This document shows positions 1 through 8,649 of a stretch of 64,000 nt of DNA, piece after piece. Origin of the DNA: MnTg04 sp964568075 (lineage in GTDB: Bacteria > Pseudomonadota > Gammaproteobacteria > Steroidobacterales > MnTg04). Position numbers and translations under genes: made by a program. The notes beneath the pieces were generated by a model. The model made no database searches. It worked only from the letters and a program-made list of their open reading frames with translations, and was not told the origin of the DNA. Location: the NCBI GenBank assembly GCA_964568075.1, contig CAZMOM010000010.1, forward strand, positions 24,699 to 88,698, written 5' to 3'. Positions within the stretch are counted from its first letter, which is position 1. The number at the start of each line of letters is the position of its first letter.

Positions 1-118
1 CGCTGCCGATCGCCCGTACCTCGGTCGCCGGAAATTTTCGCTCGGCCAGAATATCAAGCATTGTTTCGCCGACCAGGCCGGTCGCGCCGACGACTGCGAT
101 GTTTAAATTGTCCGCCAT
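1..118 (-). CDS. asd: aspartate-semialdehyde dehydrogenase, N-terminal part
   Basis: Only the first 39 codons lie in the window; the gene runs off the left edge. The start is the ATG whose complement is at 116-118. The translation opens MADNLNIAVVGATGLVGETM, a Rossmann-fold NADP-binding start (GATGLVG) followed by an MLDILAER helix typical of aspartate-semialdehyde dehydrogenase, which reduces aspartyl phosphate to the semialdehyde for lysine, threonine and methionine synthesis. It lies 20 nt downstream of aroC on the same strand. N-acetyl-glutamyl-phosphate reductase has a similar start, but the sequence fits Asd better. Confidence 0.8.
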   Translation of the reverse strand, partial: MADNLNIAVVGATGLVGETMLDILAERKFPATEVRAIGS

Positions 119-138
119 CGTCTGTTCCGCAAACCCTG

Positions 139-1245
139 TTACTCCGCCGGTACCGAACCGGGCACAGGCAGAGTCTCACAAACCACATCCTGATTCTGAG
201 CACGGTGTCGCAAATAATGATCCATCAAAACGAGCGCGAGCATGGCTTCGACAATTGGCACGGCCCGAAGACCCACGCATGGGTCGTGACGGCCCCGGGT
301 TATCGCCTCGGTCGCCCGCCCTTTTTCATCTATCGTGGCAACCGGCAAGCGCAGACTGGATGTCGGTTTGAACGCCACACTGACGAGGATGTCCTGCCCG
401 GAGGAGATGCCGCCGAGTACACCGCCTGCGTGGTTGCTCAGAAACCCGGCGGGAGTGAGCGGATCACGATGCTCGGTGCCCGGTTGCCTGATCGCGTCAA
501 ATCCGGCGCCGATCTCGACCCCTTTGGCGGCGTTTATCCCCATCATGGCGCCGGCAATATCGGCATCGAGTTTGTCAAAGACCGGCTCGCCCAGGCCAGG
601 CGGCACGCCTTTGCCAACTACATTGACTCTGGCGCCGACCGAGTTGCCCGATTTGCGCAGTTCGTCTATAAAATTTTCGAGTTCCGATAAACGCGATTCG
701 TCCGCACAAAAAAACGGGTTGTCGTTGACAATGGTCATATCGGCCGGGGCAAGCTCGAGCGGACCGAGTTGTGCCAGGTAACCTGTGATCTCTACGCCCA
801 GTCGTGCCGCCAGATACTTTCTCGCAATTGCGCCGGCGGCAACGCGAATCACGGTTTCGCGTGCGGATGAGCGACCTCCGCCCCGATAATCCCGGAATCC
901 ATACTTCATCTGGTACGTGTAATCTGCGTGTCCGGGCCGGAAGATGGTCTTGATGGAATCATAGTCGCGGGTTCGTTGATCTGTGTTTTCGATCAGCAAG
1001 CCGATCGGTGCGCCGGTGGTTTTACCTGCAAATACGCCGGACAATATTTTGACCTTGTCCGGCTCCCGCCGTTGACTGGTATGTCTCGATTGCCCGCTGC
1101 GCCGCCGGTCGATATCGCGCTGCAAATCTTCTTCATTCAGTTCCAGGCCGGGCGGGCAACCATCGACGATGCCACCGAGCGCCGGGCCGTGGCTTTCGCC
1201 AAAACTGCTGAGAACAAACGATTTTCCGATGCTGTTACCCGACAT
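139..1245 (-). CDS. aroC: chorismate synthase
   Basis: 368-residue protein that converts EPSP to chorismate with reduced FMN, the last step of the shikimate pathway. It opens MSGNSIGKSFVLSSFGESHG, and the SFGESHGPALGGIVDGCP and RPGHADYTYQMKYGFRDYRG segments are family signatures; GGRSSARETV and GGISSGQDI follow. The ATG at 1245 is chosen because the family N-terminus begins here; the frame stays open upstream. The first 11 nt overlap the end of prmB, a common gammaproteobacterial arrangement that suggests translational coupling. Confidence 0.97.
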   Translation of the reverse strand: MSGNSIGKSFVLSSFGESHGPALGGIVDGCPPGLELNEEDLQRDIDRRRSGQSRHTSQRREPDKVKILSGVFAGKTTGAPIGLLIENTDQRTRDYDSIKTIFRPGHADYTYQMKYGFRDYRGGGRSSARETVIRVAAGAIARKYLAARLGVEITGYLAQLGPLELAPADMTIVNDNPFFCADESRLSELENFIDELRKSGNSVGARVNVVGKGVPPGLGEPVFDKLDADIAGAMMGINAAKGVEIGAGFDAIRQPGTEHRDPLTPAGFLSNHAGGVLGGISSGQDILVSVAFKPTSSLRLPVATIDEKGRATEAITRGRHDPCVGLRAVPIVEAMLALVLMDHYLRHRAQNQDVVCETLPVPGSVPAE

Positions 1246-2143
1246 TGGCCCGCCCCTGCAAACATTCCAGAAGTTGTTCGCGATATAGCAAAAACACGCC
1301 TTCCCCGCCTCGCGAGAATTCAAGCCAGGTGAATGGCCAGTCCGGATACCTTGATTCGAGTTGCGGACGACGCGCGCCGACTTCCACGATAAGCGCGCCG
1401 CCAGGATTCAGCATGGCCGGCGCCTGTACCAGGATCCGCTCCACGATATCCAGTCCCGATTTGCCGGCGGCCAGACCCAGCCTGGGTTCATGACGGTATT
1501 CATCCGGCAAACCAGCCCACTCCTTCTCAGCGACGTAAGGTGGGTTGCTGACGATGATATCGAATGTTTGCTCCGTAATCGCTGCAAACAGATCGCTGTG
1601 CACAAAACTGACCTGCCCTTCGACACCGTGAATTTTTGCGTTGTCCCGGGCCAGGCAGAGTGCGCCCGCGGACAGGTCGCTGCCGGTGACCCGCGCGCCG
1701 GGTAAGGCCAGCGCAGACGCGATCGCGATACAACCGCTGCCAGTACCCAGGTCGAGCAGGGTTTCGATTTTGTCCGGCTCCAGCCAGGGCGAAAACCCGG
1801 ATTCAATCAATTCGGCGATCGGCGAACGGGGTATCAAGACCCTTTCATCGACTTTGAACGGGAGACCGCAAAACCAGGCTTTGCCAGTCAGGTAGGGCGC
1901 GGGTTTTCGCTCCCCGATTCTCCGCGCAAACAATTCGAGCACGAACTGCTGCTGTTTCTCATCGAGTTCCAGCCCGGCGAGTTGCTCAGCGTCTTCGTGC
2001 GCAAGACAGAGTCCATCGAATACCAGGCAGGCGGCTTCGTCCAAAGCATTGTCGGTTCCGTGACCAAAAAACAGTTCGGCCTCGTCAAACCGGCTGGCGC
2101 CTTGCCGAACCAGATCCTCCACCGTGACTTTCTCCCGGCTCAT
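1235..2143 (-). CDS. prmB: ribosomal protein L3 glutamine methyltransferase
   Basis: 302 residues. An SAM-dependent methyltransferase that modifies a glutamine of ribosomal protein uL3. Visible motifs are the SAM-binding LLDLGTGSGCIAIA segment and the catalytic SNPPY tetrad core (IIVSNPPYVAEKEW). The PRSPIAELI motif distinguishes PrmB from PrmC. The open frame extends to 2428, but the ATG at 2143 matches the family start (MSREKVTVEDLV); the upstream part would lie antisense to the Sco gene. It overlaps aroC by 11 nt and probably heads the prmB-aroC-asd transcript. Confidence 0.93.
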   Translation of the reverse strand: MSREKVTVEDLVRQGASRFDEAELFFGHGTDNALDEAACLVFDGLCLAHEDAEQLAGLELDEKQQQFVLELFARRIGERKPAPYLTGKAWFCGLPFKVDERVLIPRSPIAELIESGFSPWLEPDKIETLLDLGTGSGCIAIASALALPGARVTGSDLSAGALCLARDNAKIHGVEGQVSFVHSDLFAAITEQTFDIIVSNPPYVAEKEWAGLPDEYRHEPRLGLAAGKSGLDIVERILVQAPAMLNPGGALIVEVGARRPQLESRYPDWPFTWLEFSRGGEGVFLLYREQLLECLQGRANVG

Positions 2144-2207
2144 AGAAATTCTGCTGCGCATTTTTTTCCGATGCCGTTTCATTACTGCTGTGTGATAATG
2201 CGCGGCC

Positions 2208-2894
2208 ATGCCCATTCCTGCAAAATCGCCCGGGTTGATCCTTGCGGCCATCGCCGCGCTGGCAGCCGGAATCGTTACGGCCGTGTGGCTGGCCCCGGCC
2301 TCTTTCATAAACGAATCCGTCACCAACTTGGTCACCAACAATGAGCCGCAAAACGCGACCTGGCTGCGTGATCCCCGGCCGCTGCCGGAGTTTGAACTTA
2401 TGAGCCACGCCGGACAAGCCTTTCGCAAGGAAAACCTGACCGGAAACTGGAACTTTCTTTTTTTCGGATTTACCCATTGCCCCGATGTTTGCCCGACGAC
2501 GCTGGCGACCTTGAATAAGGTGCTTCTACAGATCTCCGAGTCATCCGCAACCCGGCCCCCGGGGGTCGTGTTTGTCTCGGTCGACCCGGCAAGGGACAGT
2601 GTTGCGAAGCTGGCCGCGTACGTCCCTTATTTTAATCCCGTTTTTATCGGTCTGACCGGCAGACCCGACGAAATCCAGAATTTGACCCGGGATATGGGAG
2701 TTGCGGTTATTTACTCGCCAGTGGAACCGGGCCCCGACGAAGAAACGCCGGACGCAGAGCGAAATTACACCGTGGATCATTCGACGGCTCTTTTCCTGGT
2801 CGACCCGATGGGCCGGCTGGCCGGTATTTTCGGCGCGCCCCACAAAGCGGAAACTGTCATCAATGACTTTCTTATTATCAGCGGGCAGCGCTGA
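2208..2894 (+). CDS. SCO1/SenC/PrrC family copper chaperone
   Basis: 228 residues with an N-terminal membrane anchor (about residues 9-30) and a periplasmic thioredoxin-like domain. The copper/redox motif CPDVC is at residues 91-95 (FGFTHCPDVCPTTL), and the third ligand is the His in YTVDHSTALFLVDP. Sco proteins deliver copper to the CuA site of cytochrome c oxidase. The next gene overlaps and encodes a PCuAC-type chaperone, the usual partner in that assembly path; no oxidase gene is in the window. Divergent from prmB with 64 nt between starts. Confidence 0.93.
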   Translation: MPIPAKSPGLILAAIAALAAGIVTAVWLAPASFINESVTNLVTNNEPQNATWLRDPRPLPEFELMSHAGQAFRKENLTGNWNFLFFGFTHCPDVCPTTLATLNKVLLQISESSATRPPGVVFVSVDPARDSVAKLAAYVPYFNPVFIGLTGRPDEIQNLTRDMGVAVIYSPVEPGPDEETPDAERNYTVDHSTALFLVDPMGRLAGIFGAPHKAETVINDFLIISGQR

Positions 2895-3354
2895 GCGGCA
2901 GCCTGGCGGGCGACGCCGCTTACAGACTGCGTTCCCGGTGGCGCTCGTCGTGCTGTTCCTGATGCAATGGGCCTGTAGCCCGGAGCCTGCACTGCGCCTG
3001 TCGGGTGGCTGGATCAGGGAAGCCCCGCCGGGCTCGATGCACCTGGCAGCATATTTCGAGCTGCATAACACTCTTGCGGAAACGGTGACGCTGACCGGTG
3101 CGAGCAGTGCGTCGTTCGCCAGCGTGGAGTTTCACGAAACCCGCATGGAACACGGGGTCGCCCGGATGCGGCCGACCGGCGATATACCGATCCGGCCTGG
3201 CGAGACTCTGTCCCTGCAACCGGGCGCCATGCACCTGATGTTGATGAACCCGTCCAGAGAACTCGGCGCAGGAGTAACGGTGAAACTGCTACTCCATTTC
3301 GCCGACCGCGCGGATCTGCGCGCGGATCTGCCGGTCAGGAAAGCCGGCGACTGA
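2863..3354 (+). CDS. PCuAC family periplasmic copper chaperone (DUF461)
   Basis: About 163 residues from the ATG at 2863, which overlaps the end of the Sco gene by 32 nt; a GTG at 2938 is an alternative start. A hydrophobic N-terminal segment (VALVVLFLMQWAC) could be a signal or a non-canonical lipobox. The domain carries the copper-binding pattern H-(x)n-M followed by HxM: EFHETRMEHGVARM, then LQPGAMHLMLM. PCuAC proteins pass Cu(I) to cytochrome oxidase together with Sco. The overlap suggests translational coupling with the Sco gene. Confidence 0.88.
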   Translation: MTFLLSAGSAERQPGGRRRLQTAFPVALVVLFLMQWACSPEPALRLSGGWIREAPPGSMHLAAYFELHNTLAETVTLTGASSASFASVEFHETRMEHGVARMRPTGDIPIRPGETLSLQPGAMHLMLMNPSRELGAGVTVKLLLHFADRADLRADLPVRKAGD

Positions 3355-3362
3355 GTCCGTCG

Positions 3363-4244
3363 ATGAATCGTTCAGTGTCTGCCTTGTTCGTCTTCTTGCA
3401 GTATCTGTTACCGAAACGGCAAGTCTCACGCCTGTTTTTCGTGCTGACCAGAATCCGCTGGACGTGGTTCAAAAATGTTTTTATTCGGGTTTTTTGCCGG
3501 CTTTACCCGGTCAGCATGGACGAAGCGCTGAAATCGAACATTAACGAGTATTCCTGTTTCAACGAGTTTTTTACCCGCGAGCTGAAACCGGGCGTCCGGC
3601 GGCTCGACGGCCCTGCGCAAAGAGTCGTTTGCCCGGTGGACGGGACGATCTGTCAACTGGGCCGGATTGACGGAGATCGCCTGCTGCAGGCCAAGAACCG
3701 CCCATACCGGCTGGCAGCCCTGCTCGCGGACCCGAAGCTTGCCGCCGTTTTTAACGACGGCAGTTTTGCAACGATTTATCTCGCGCCTTTTAATTATCAC
3801 CGGGTGCACATGCCGGTGGCTGGTCGATTGTTGTCGATGCGCTATGTCCCGGGGCAACTATTCAGCGTTAACGAGGCTACCGTGAAGCGCATCGATCAGC
3901 TGTTTGCCCGCAATGAACGGATCGTTTGCGAATTCGAAACTGCCGCAGGACGAATGGCGCAGGTCATGGTCGGCGCGATGAACGTGGGCTCGATGGCGAC
4001 CGTGTGGGCGGGAGACGTCACCCCCAGGACGAATCGTACGGTCGAGTGCTGGCAATACTCCGAGCAAAATCTGCGCTATCAGCGCGGTAGTGAAATTGGC
4101 CGGTTCAACATGGGATCGACGGTGATTGTCCTGTTTGCCCCCGGGTCGATCACGCTGAACCCGCAACTGGAGGCGGGTCAGGCAATAGAACTCGGGCAGA
4201 CGCTTGGCGAGTGCAGCGTAACAACCGGCACGGAGATAATTTGA
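3363..4244 (+). CDS. psd: phosphatidylserine decarboxylase proenzyme
   Basis: 293 residues. It makes phosphatidylethanolamine at the inner membrane. The proenzyme cleaves itself before the Ser of the LGST motif; here it reads MGST with Ser at about residue 252, so a Met replaces the usual Leu. The Asp and His of the triad are in VVCPVDGTI and APFNYHRVHMP. Its TGA stop overlaps the ATG of epmA (TGATG), so the two are translationally coupled, an arrangement common in gammaproteobacteria. Confidence 0.96.
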   Translation: MNRSVSALFVFLQYLLPKRQVSRLFFVLTRIRWTWFKNVFIRVFCRLYPVSMDEALKSNINEYSCFNEFFTRELKPGVRRLDGPAQRVVCPVDGTICQLGRIDGDRLLQAKNRPYRLAALLADPKLAAVFNDGSFATIYLAPFNYHRVHMPVAGRLLSMRYVPGQLFSVNEATVKRIDQLFARNERIVCEFETAAGRMAQVMVGAMNVGSMATVWAGDVTPRTNRTVECWQYSEQNLRYQRGSEIGRFNMGSTVIVLFAPGSITLNPQLEAGQAIELGQTLGECSVTTGTEII

Positions 4245-5218
4245 TGACCGGGCCAGGGGGCCAGCGATGGCGGCCGGGGCTGAACCGGGTAACGCTGGCA
4301 TTACGCGCTGCGCTGTTAAGACGGACCCGCGATTTTTTTGCCGCCCGGACGGTGCTCGAAGTGGAAACGCCGGTCCTCGGCAGGCATACGGCCAGCGCCG
4401 TGCACATCGAAAGTCTGCAAACGGTGTTGCGCGGCTACCGGCAGCCGTTTTACCTGCAAACATCCCCCGAATATCACATGAAAAGGCTGCTGGCCGCAGG
4501 GAGCGGAGATATTTATCAGGTTTCCCGGGTTTTTCGGGATGGCGAGGCGGGCCGCAGACACAATCCGGAATTTACTCTGCTGGAGTGGTACCGGACCGGC
4601 ATGCCTTATCTTGATTTGGCTACCGAAGTTTGTGAGCTGCTGGCCTGCCTGCTCGACGATGCGGCGCTGTCCCTTCCTGAGTGCATCCGCTACGATCAGA
4701 CGCTGAAAAAATTTACCGGCCTGGATACCCAGCCGTATTCGGCTGCGCAGTTGAGCCATGTGCTCGATCGCGGCGGCATTCCCGTACCGGATGATCATCG
4801 CGGCGGCGAACTGCTGGACCTGGTTTTCACGACGCTCGTCGCCCCCGAACTGGGCAAGGACAGGCCGGTCGTAATTTACCAATACCCGGCGGAACAAGCG
4901 GCGCTGGCCCGGCTTTGCCCCGATGAGGCGGACCGGGCGGAGAGATTCGAGGTTTTTTATCGCGGCATGGAACTGGCAAACGGTTACCGGGAATTGCTGG
5001 ACGCCGATGAACAGTTGGCGAGATTTCTCCAGGACCAGGACTTGCGGCGGGTGGCGGGACGCGACCCCACCGAACCCGACGACAGACTGATTGCAGCGCT
5101 GGCGCACGGCCTGCCGGATTGTTCGGGAGTTGCGATGGGTTTTGACCGAGTCGTCATGCTGGCGGCGGAAACGGATAATATCGGTGATGTTCTGGCTTTC
5201 GATACAGACAGGGCATAA
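4244..5218 (+). CDS. epmA: elongation factor P (R)-beta-lysine ligase
   Basis: 324 residues, about the size of E. coli EpmA/PoxA/GenX. A truncated class II lysyl-tRNA synthetase that attaches (R)-beta-lysine to Lys34 of EF-P. Class II motifs are visible: FFAARTVLEVETPVL (motif 1), YLQTSPEYHMKRLLAAG with QVSRVFRDGE and HNPEFTLLEWY (motif 2), and CSGVAMGFDRVVML (motif 3). There is no anticodon-binding domain. The ATG at 4244 overlaps the psd stop. The substrate gene efp lies about 1 kb downstream on the other strand; epmB, which makes beta-lysine, is not in this window. Confidence 0.95.
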   Translation: MTGPGGQRWRPGLNRVTLALRAALLRRTRDFFAARTVLEVETPVLGRHTASAVHIESLQTVLRGYRQPFYLQTSPEYHMKRLLAAGSGDIYQVSRVFRDGEAGRRHNPEFTLLEWYRTGMPYLDLATEVCELLACLLDDAALSLPECIRYDQTLKKFTGLDTQPYSAAQLSHVLDRGGIPVPDDHRGGELLDLVFTTLVAPELGKDRPVVIYQYPAEQAALARLCPDEADRAERFEVFYRGMELANGYRELLDADEQLARFLQDQDLRRVAGRDPTEPDDRLIAALAHGLPDCSGVAMGFDRVVMLAAETDNIGDVLAFDTDRA

Positions 5219-5224
5219 CAGGAA

Positions 5225-5701
5225 ATGGGCGCTAAGAAAAAATTGTATTCACGAATTCATGCGCAGCTCGATGGCTTGTTGTCGGGCGAGACCGACGCGA
5301 TAGCCAACGCTGCCAATATGGCTGCGTTACTTTTTCTGGAACTGGAAAATATCAACTGGGCCGGCTTCTATATACACAAGAACGGCGAACTGGTGCTGGG
5401 GCCGTTCCATGGCAATCCTGCCTGCGTCCGCATTGCCATGGGCAAAGGCGCTTGCGGAACGGCGGCTGAGAGCCGCGAGACATTAGTGATCGACGATGTC
5501 AGCCAGTTTGCGGAGCACATCGCCTGCGACAGCGCGTCGCAGGCGGAGATCGTCATTCCGTTGATCGAAAACGAATCGTTGTGGGGCGTGCTCGATATCG
5601 ACAGCCCGCTGCTGTCTCGTTTTGACGGCATCGACCGGCAGGGGCTGGAGGCGATGGCCGATCTTTTTATCGAGCGGAGCGATTTGTCCGCCTCCGGCTG
5701 A
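5225..5701 (+). CDS. msrC: free methionine-(R)-sulfoxide reductase (GAF domain)
   Basis: 158-residue single GAF domain protein. It reduces free methionine-R-sulfoxide in the cytoplasm. The three redox cysteines are at residues 67, 77 and 101 (PACVRI, KGACGTA, HIACDS); their spacing of 10 and 24 is that of Cys84/94/118 in E. coli MsrC. The gene begins 6 nt after epmA and probably ends the psd-epmA transcript. It converges on efp with 19 nt between the stops and no clear terminator. Confidence 0.9.
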   Translation: MGAKKKLYSRIHAQLDGLLSGETDAIANAANMAALLFLELENINWAGFYIHKNGELVLGPFHGNPACVRIAMGKGACGTAAESRETLVIDDVSQFAEHIACDSASQAEIVIPLIENESLWGVLDIDSPLLSRFDGIDRQGLEAMADLFIERSDLSASG

Positions 5702-5720
5702 TAAGGCAACATGCTGATAA

Positions 5721-6290
5721 TCAATTCTTGACGCGCGAGACGTATTCACCGCTGCGCGTATCTACCTTGATCACTTCTCCTTCTTCGAGAAAAAGCGGCA
5801 CGCGTACGGTCGCTCCCGTTTCCAGCCGCGCCGGCTTGATACCACCCTGCGCCGTATCGCCACGAAGGCCGGGGTCTGTTTCGACGATTTTCAGTTTGAC
5901 GAAATTGGGAGGTGCAACGATCAGCGGCGTGTTGTTCCACAGCGTAATCAGGCAAAGATCTTCCTCTTTGAGCCATTTTTTTGCACCTGCGACGGCGTTC
6001 GCGTCCGCCGCATGCTGTTCGAACGATTTCGGATCCATGAAATGCCAGAATTCGCCGTCGCTATAAAGAAATTGCATCTCGGTATCGATGACATCGGCCG
6101 CCTCCAGTGACTCACCAGACTTGTAGGTCTTGTCCACGACCCGACCGGTTTTGAGATTACGAATCCTGACCCGGTTAAACGCCTGGCCTTTCCCCGGTTT
6201 TACAAATTCGTTCTCCATGATCACACAGGGATCGTTATCGATAATAATCTTGAGTCCCGATCGAAATTCACTGGTGCTGTAGCTGGCCAT
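5721..6290 (-). CDS. efp: elongation factor P
   Basis: 189 residues. EF-P binds ribosomes stalled at polyproline and speeds peptide-bond formation. It begins MASYSTSEFRSGLKI and carries KPGKGQAF with the modifiable lysine at residue 34, the target of EpmA-type beta-lysylation. The three-domain protein ends near GEYVSRVKN. The ATG at 6290 matches the family start; an in-frame extension to 6395 is disregarded. The Lys34 loop and the nearby epmA together indicate the EpmA type of activation rather than rhamnosylation (Arg32) or unmodified EF-P. Confidence 0.97.
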   Translation of the reverse strand: MASYSTSEFRSGLKIIIDNDPCVIMENEFVKPGKGQAFNRVRIRNLKTGRVVDKTYKSGESLEAADVIDTEMQFLYSDGEFWHFMDPKSFEQHAADANAVAGAKKWLKEEDLCLITLWNNTPLIVAPPNFVKLKIVETDPGLRGDTAQGGIKPARLETGATVRVPLFLEEGEVIKVDTRSGEYVSRVKN

Positions 6291-6520
6291 CGTTATTCCA
6301 TTTGTATTTCTGAAAAGATAAAGGACCAGACGGCGGCGGCTCGCTACGCACTCGCGCTTCGGGTCCTTTCGGAATCGGGAATGATACCTGTTCATGCCCC
6401 GGCAGGTAAGGCTTGCCGTTCAGGCCATGGCCCCGCCGGATTAGGTTAAAACGTGAATATTCAACACGTTATCGGCTATAGTGCGACTTGCGATCAGCGA
6501 TGATCGCAATACCGTTGCGC

Positions 6521-6527
6521 AAGGAGG
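6521..6527 (+). promoter_or_regulatory. strong ribosome-binding site fixing the fimX-like start
   Basis: AAGGAGG, a full Shine-Dalgarno match, ends 5 nt before the ATG at 6533. This favours that start over an upstream in-frame ATG at 6488. Confidence 0.75.
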
Positions 6528-6532
6528 CTGCC

Positions 6533-8605
6533 ATGGTAAAACACGCCACCGCTATTCCCGTGATCGTGATCGCGGAAAAGCAGGACCAGGTCGAGGCGCT
6601 TAAAAAGAGCATACGCAAAGCCGGCTGGCCCGTGCACTGCTCATGGATATCGGATATCAACGAGCTTGGCGATGCGCTGGACCAGATCAACCCCGATCTG
6701 ATCGTTTTATTTCTTGATGAAATAAACGATCGTCTCAAAGTCGTCACCAAAATTCGCGATCGCTTCGCCTCACGTATTCCCGTCATCGTCAGCTGTCAAT
6801 CAGTCGATGAAGAAAAAATCGCCGGCGCGATGAGGGCGGGCGCCCAGGATGTGGTTTCGCTACAGCACCCGGATCGGCTGCAAGCGGTCATCGAGAGGGA
6901 GTTGAGAGCGTTTCGTCTCGAGCAAGCCCTCAACAAATCCAGCCAAATCGCACGGGAATACAAAACCCAACTGACCGCCGCCCGGCGTGGCTCGGCCGAC
7001 GCGATTGCCGTGGTCAGCGAGGGCATCATCAAGAGCGTCAATCCTGCCTGGCTCGAGCAGTTCGGCTGGTCGAGAGAGGACGAACTGGTCGGTCAGCCGC
7101 TGATGGACTTTTTCGATCCTGGCAGTCACGTCACTTTGAAAGGCGCCCTGATCGCCTGCGGACTCGGTCGCCTGCGACTCGAGGTGATCACGGTCGCCGC
7201 GTTGCTCAGCGACCGCAGTAAATTGACGCTCGATCTAAAGCTTGAGCAAGCGAAGAGCGGTCGCAAACCAGACGTCATCATCACGATTCCTGCCGATCGG
7301 GACGCCGACAAGGCGCCCGAGCAAAAACTAAGTCGCGCCCTGCATACCGACCCGGCAACCGGTCTGTTCCATCGCATGCATTTTTTGTACCGTTTGATAA
7401 CCGCCCTGAAAACTGAGCCGCAAAGCGGAGTCAGGGCCCTGATCTACCTGAAACCGGATCAGTTCGGATCGATTACCCGGGAGATCGGCCCGGTCGCGAC
7501 CGAGAGTATTCTGGTCCAGATGGCGAGACTACTCAAAGAGATGACCCAGCCAGGTGACCTTTACGGCCGCTTCGGTGGCAATGTGTTTTGTGCTCTTTTG
7601 CATCGAGGAAACAGCAGGGACATCGACGCCTGGGCTGAAAATCTGGTTCACCGTATGGCCGCTCACAGCTACCAGGCGGGAAGCCAGTCGGTCTCGTTAA
7701 CGGTCACCATCGGCATGGTGCCACCTGAGGCGATGTCCGATGACGCGGGCGACCTGCTAAAGCGCGCCGAGAAAGCCAATGCCGGTGGGCGAAAAAAAGG
7801 CGGCAATCGTCTGAGCGTCGTGGAATTCAGCGACACGGACACCAGTATCAAGGCATACGATGCTCTCTGGGTAAAGCGCATCAAGAATGCGCTGTTGCAA
7901 AACGAGTTTCGATTGCTCCATCAGCCCATTGGCAATCTCGGCGGCAAAGAACAAAAGATTTTCGACCTGTTGGTGCGCATGATCGACGAAGAAGGAAACG
8001 CCATATTGCCCGGGGAGTTTCTGCCGGCGGCGACGCGCAACAACCTGATGAAACCGATAGACCGGTGGGTTGTGGGCGCTGCGGTGTCCTTCTGCCGGGC
8101 GAAAAACCCGGATCAGGTTTTTGTCCGCCTGTCGGCGGATTCCCTGGTTGATAAGACGCTGGTCGACTGGCTGGCAAAACAACTGGTTGAAAAGGAAGTG
8201 GACCCGAAAAAGCTGGTGTTTCAGGTCACCGAATCCGACGTGGCGCGGCAAATAGAGCCGGTCTCGTTACTGGCGAAAAATCTCCGCAGCCTGGGCTGTT
8301 CGCTCGCTTTTGAGCATTTCGGCACCGGCCGCAATTCGGCTGAGTTACTCAAGCGGCTGCCGGTCGGCTTCGTCAAAATCGACGGCTCGTTGATGCAGGG
8401 CATCGCCGGCAGCACCGAACTACAAGACAAGGTTCGCGACCTTGTGGGACTTGCCCGGGACAACAAAGTGGTAACGATCGCTGAGCAGGTACAAGACGCC
8501 AATACGATGGCGACGCTGTGGCAACTCGGTGTCGAATACATGCAGGGTTATTACGTTCAGGAACCCGACGTCGTTCTCGAAGACGACCCAGTCAACGACA
8601 AGTAA
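6533..8605 (+). CDS. FimX-like c-di-GMP receptor: REC-like, PAS, degenerate GGDEF and EAL
   Basis: 690 residues, nearly the length of Pseudomonas FimX. The order is a receiver-like domain (about 1-120), a PAS domain (about 145-260), GGDEF (about 285-430) and EAL (about 440-690). Both catalytic domains look dead: the GGDEF signature reads FGGNVF, the EAL triplet is replaced (IFDLLVRM), and the usual DDFGTG is EHFGTG. FimX proteins bind c-di-GMP through such an EAL domain and control type IV pilus extension with PilZ and PilB. No pilus gene is nearby. The start is set by the strong ribosome-binding site. A different degenerate dual-domain regulator remains possible. Confidence 0.82.
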   Translation: MVKHATAIPVIVIAEKQDQVEALKKSIRKAGWPVHCSWISDINELGDALDQINPDLIVLFLDEINDRLKVVTKIRDRFASRIPVIVSCQSVDEEKIAGAMRAGAQDVVSLQHPDRLQAVIERELRAFRLEQALNKSSQIAREYKTQLTAARRGSADAIAVVSEGIIKSVNPAWLEQFGWSREDELVGQPLMDFFDPGSHVTLKGALIACGLGRLRLEVITVAALLSDRSKLTLDLKLEQAKSGRKPDVIITIPADRDADKAPEQKLSRALHTDPATGLFHRMHFLYRLITALKTEPQSGVRALIYLKPDQFGSITREIGPVATESILVQMARLLKEMTQPGDLYGRFGGNVFCALLHRGNSRDIDAWAENLVHRMAAHSYQAGSQSVSLTVTIGMVPPEAMSDDAGDLLKRAEKANAGGRKKGGNRLSVVEFSDTDTSIKAYDALWVKRIKNALLQNEFRLLHQPIGNLGGKEQKIFDLLVRMIDEEGNAILPGEFLPAATRNNLMKPIDRWVVGAAVSFCRAKNPDQVFVRLSADSLVDKTLVDWLAKQLVEKEVDPKKLVFQVTESDVARQIEPVSLLAKNLRSLGCSLAFEHFGTGRNSAELLKRLPVGFVKIDGSLMQGIAGSTELQDKVRDLVGLARDNKVVTIAEQVQDANTMATLWQLGVEYMQGYYVQEPDVVLEDDPVNDK

Positions 8606-8649
8606 CGAACACAGGCGACTGCGGCCGCTTGCTCCGCGTCATCCTCGAA

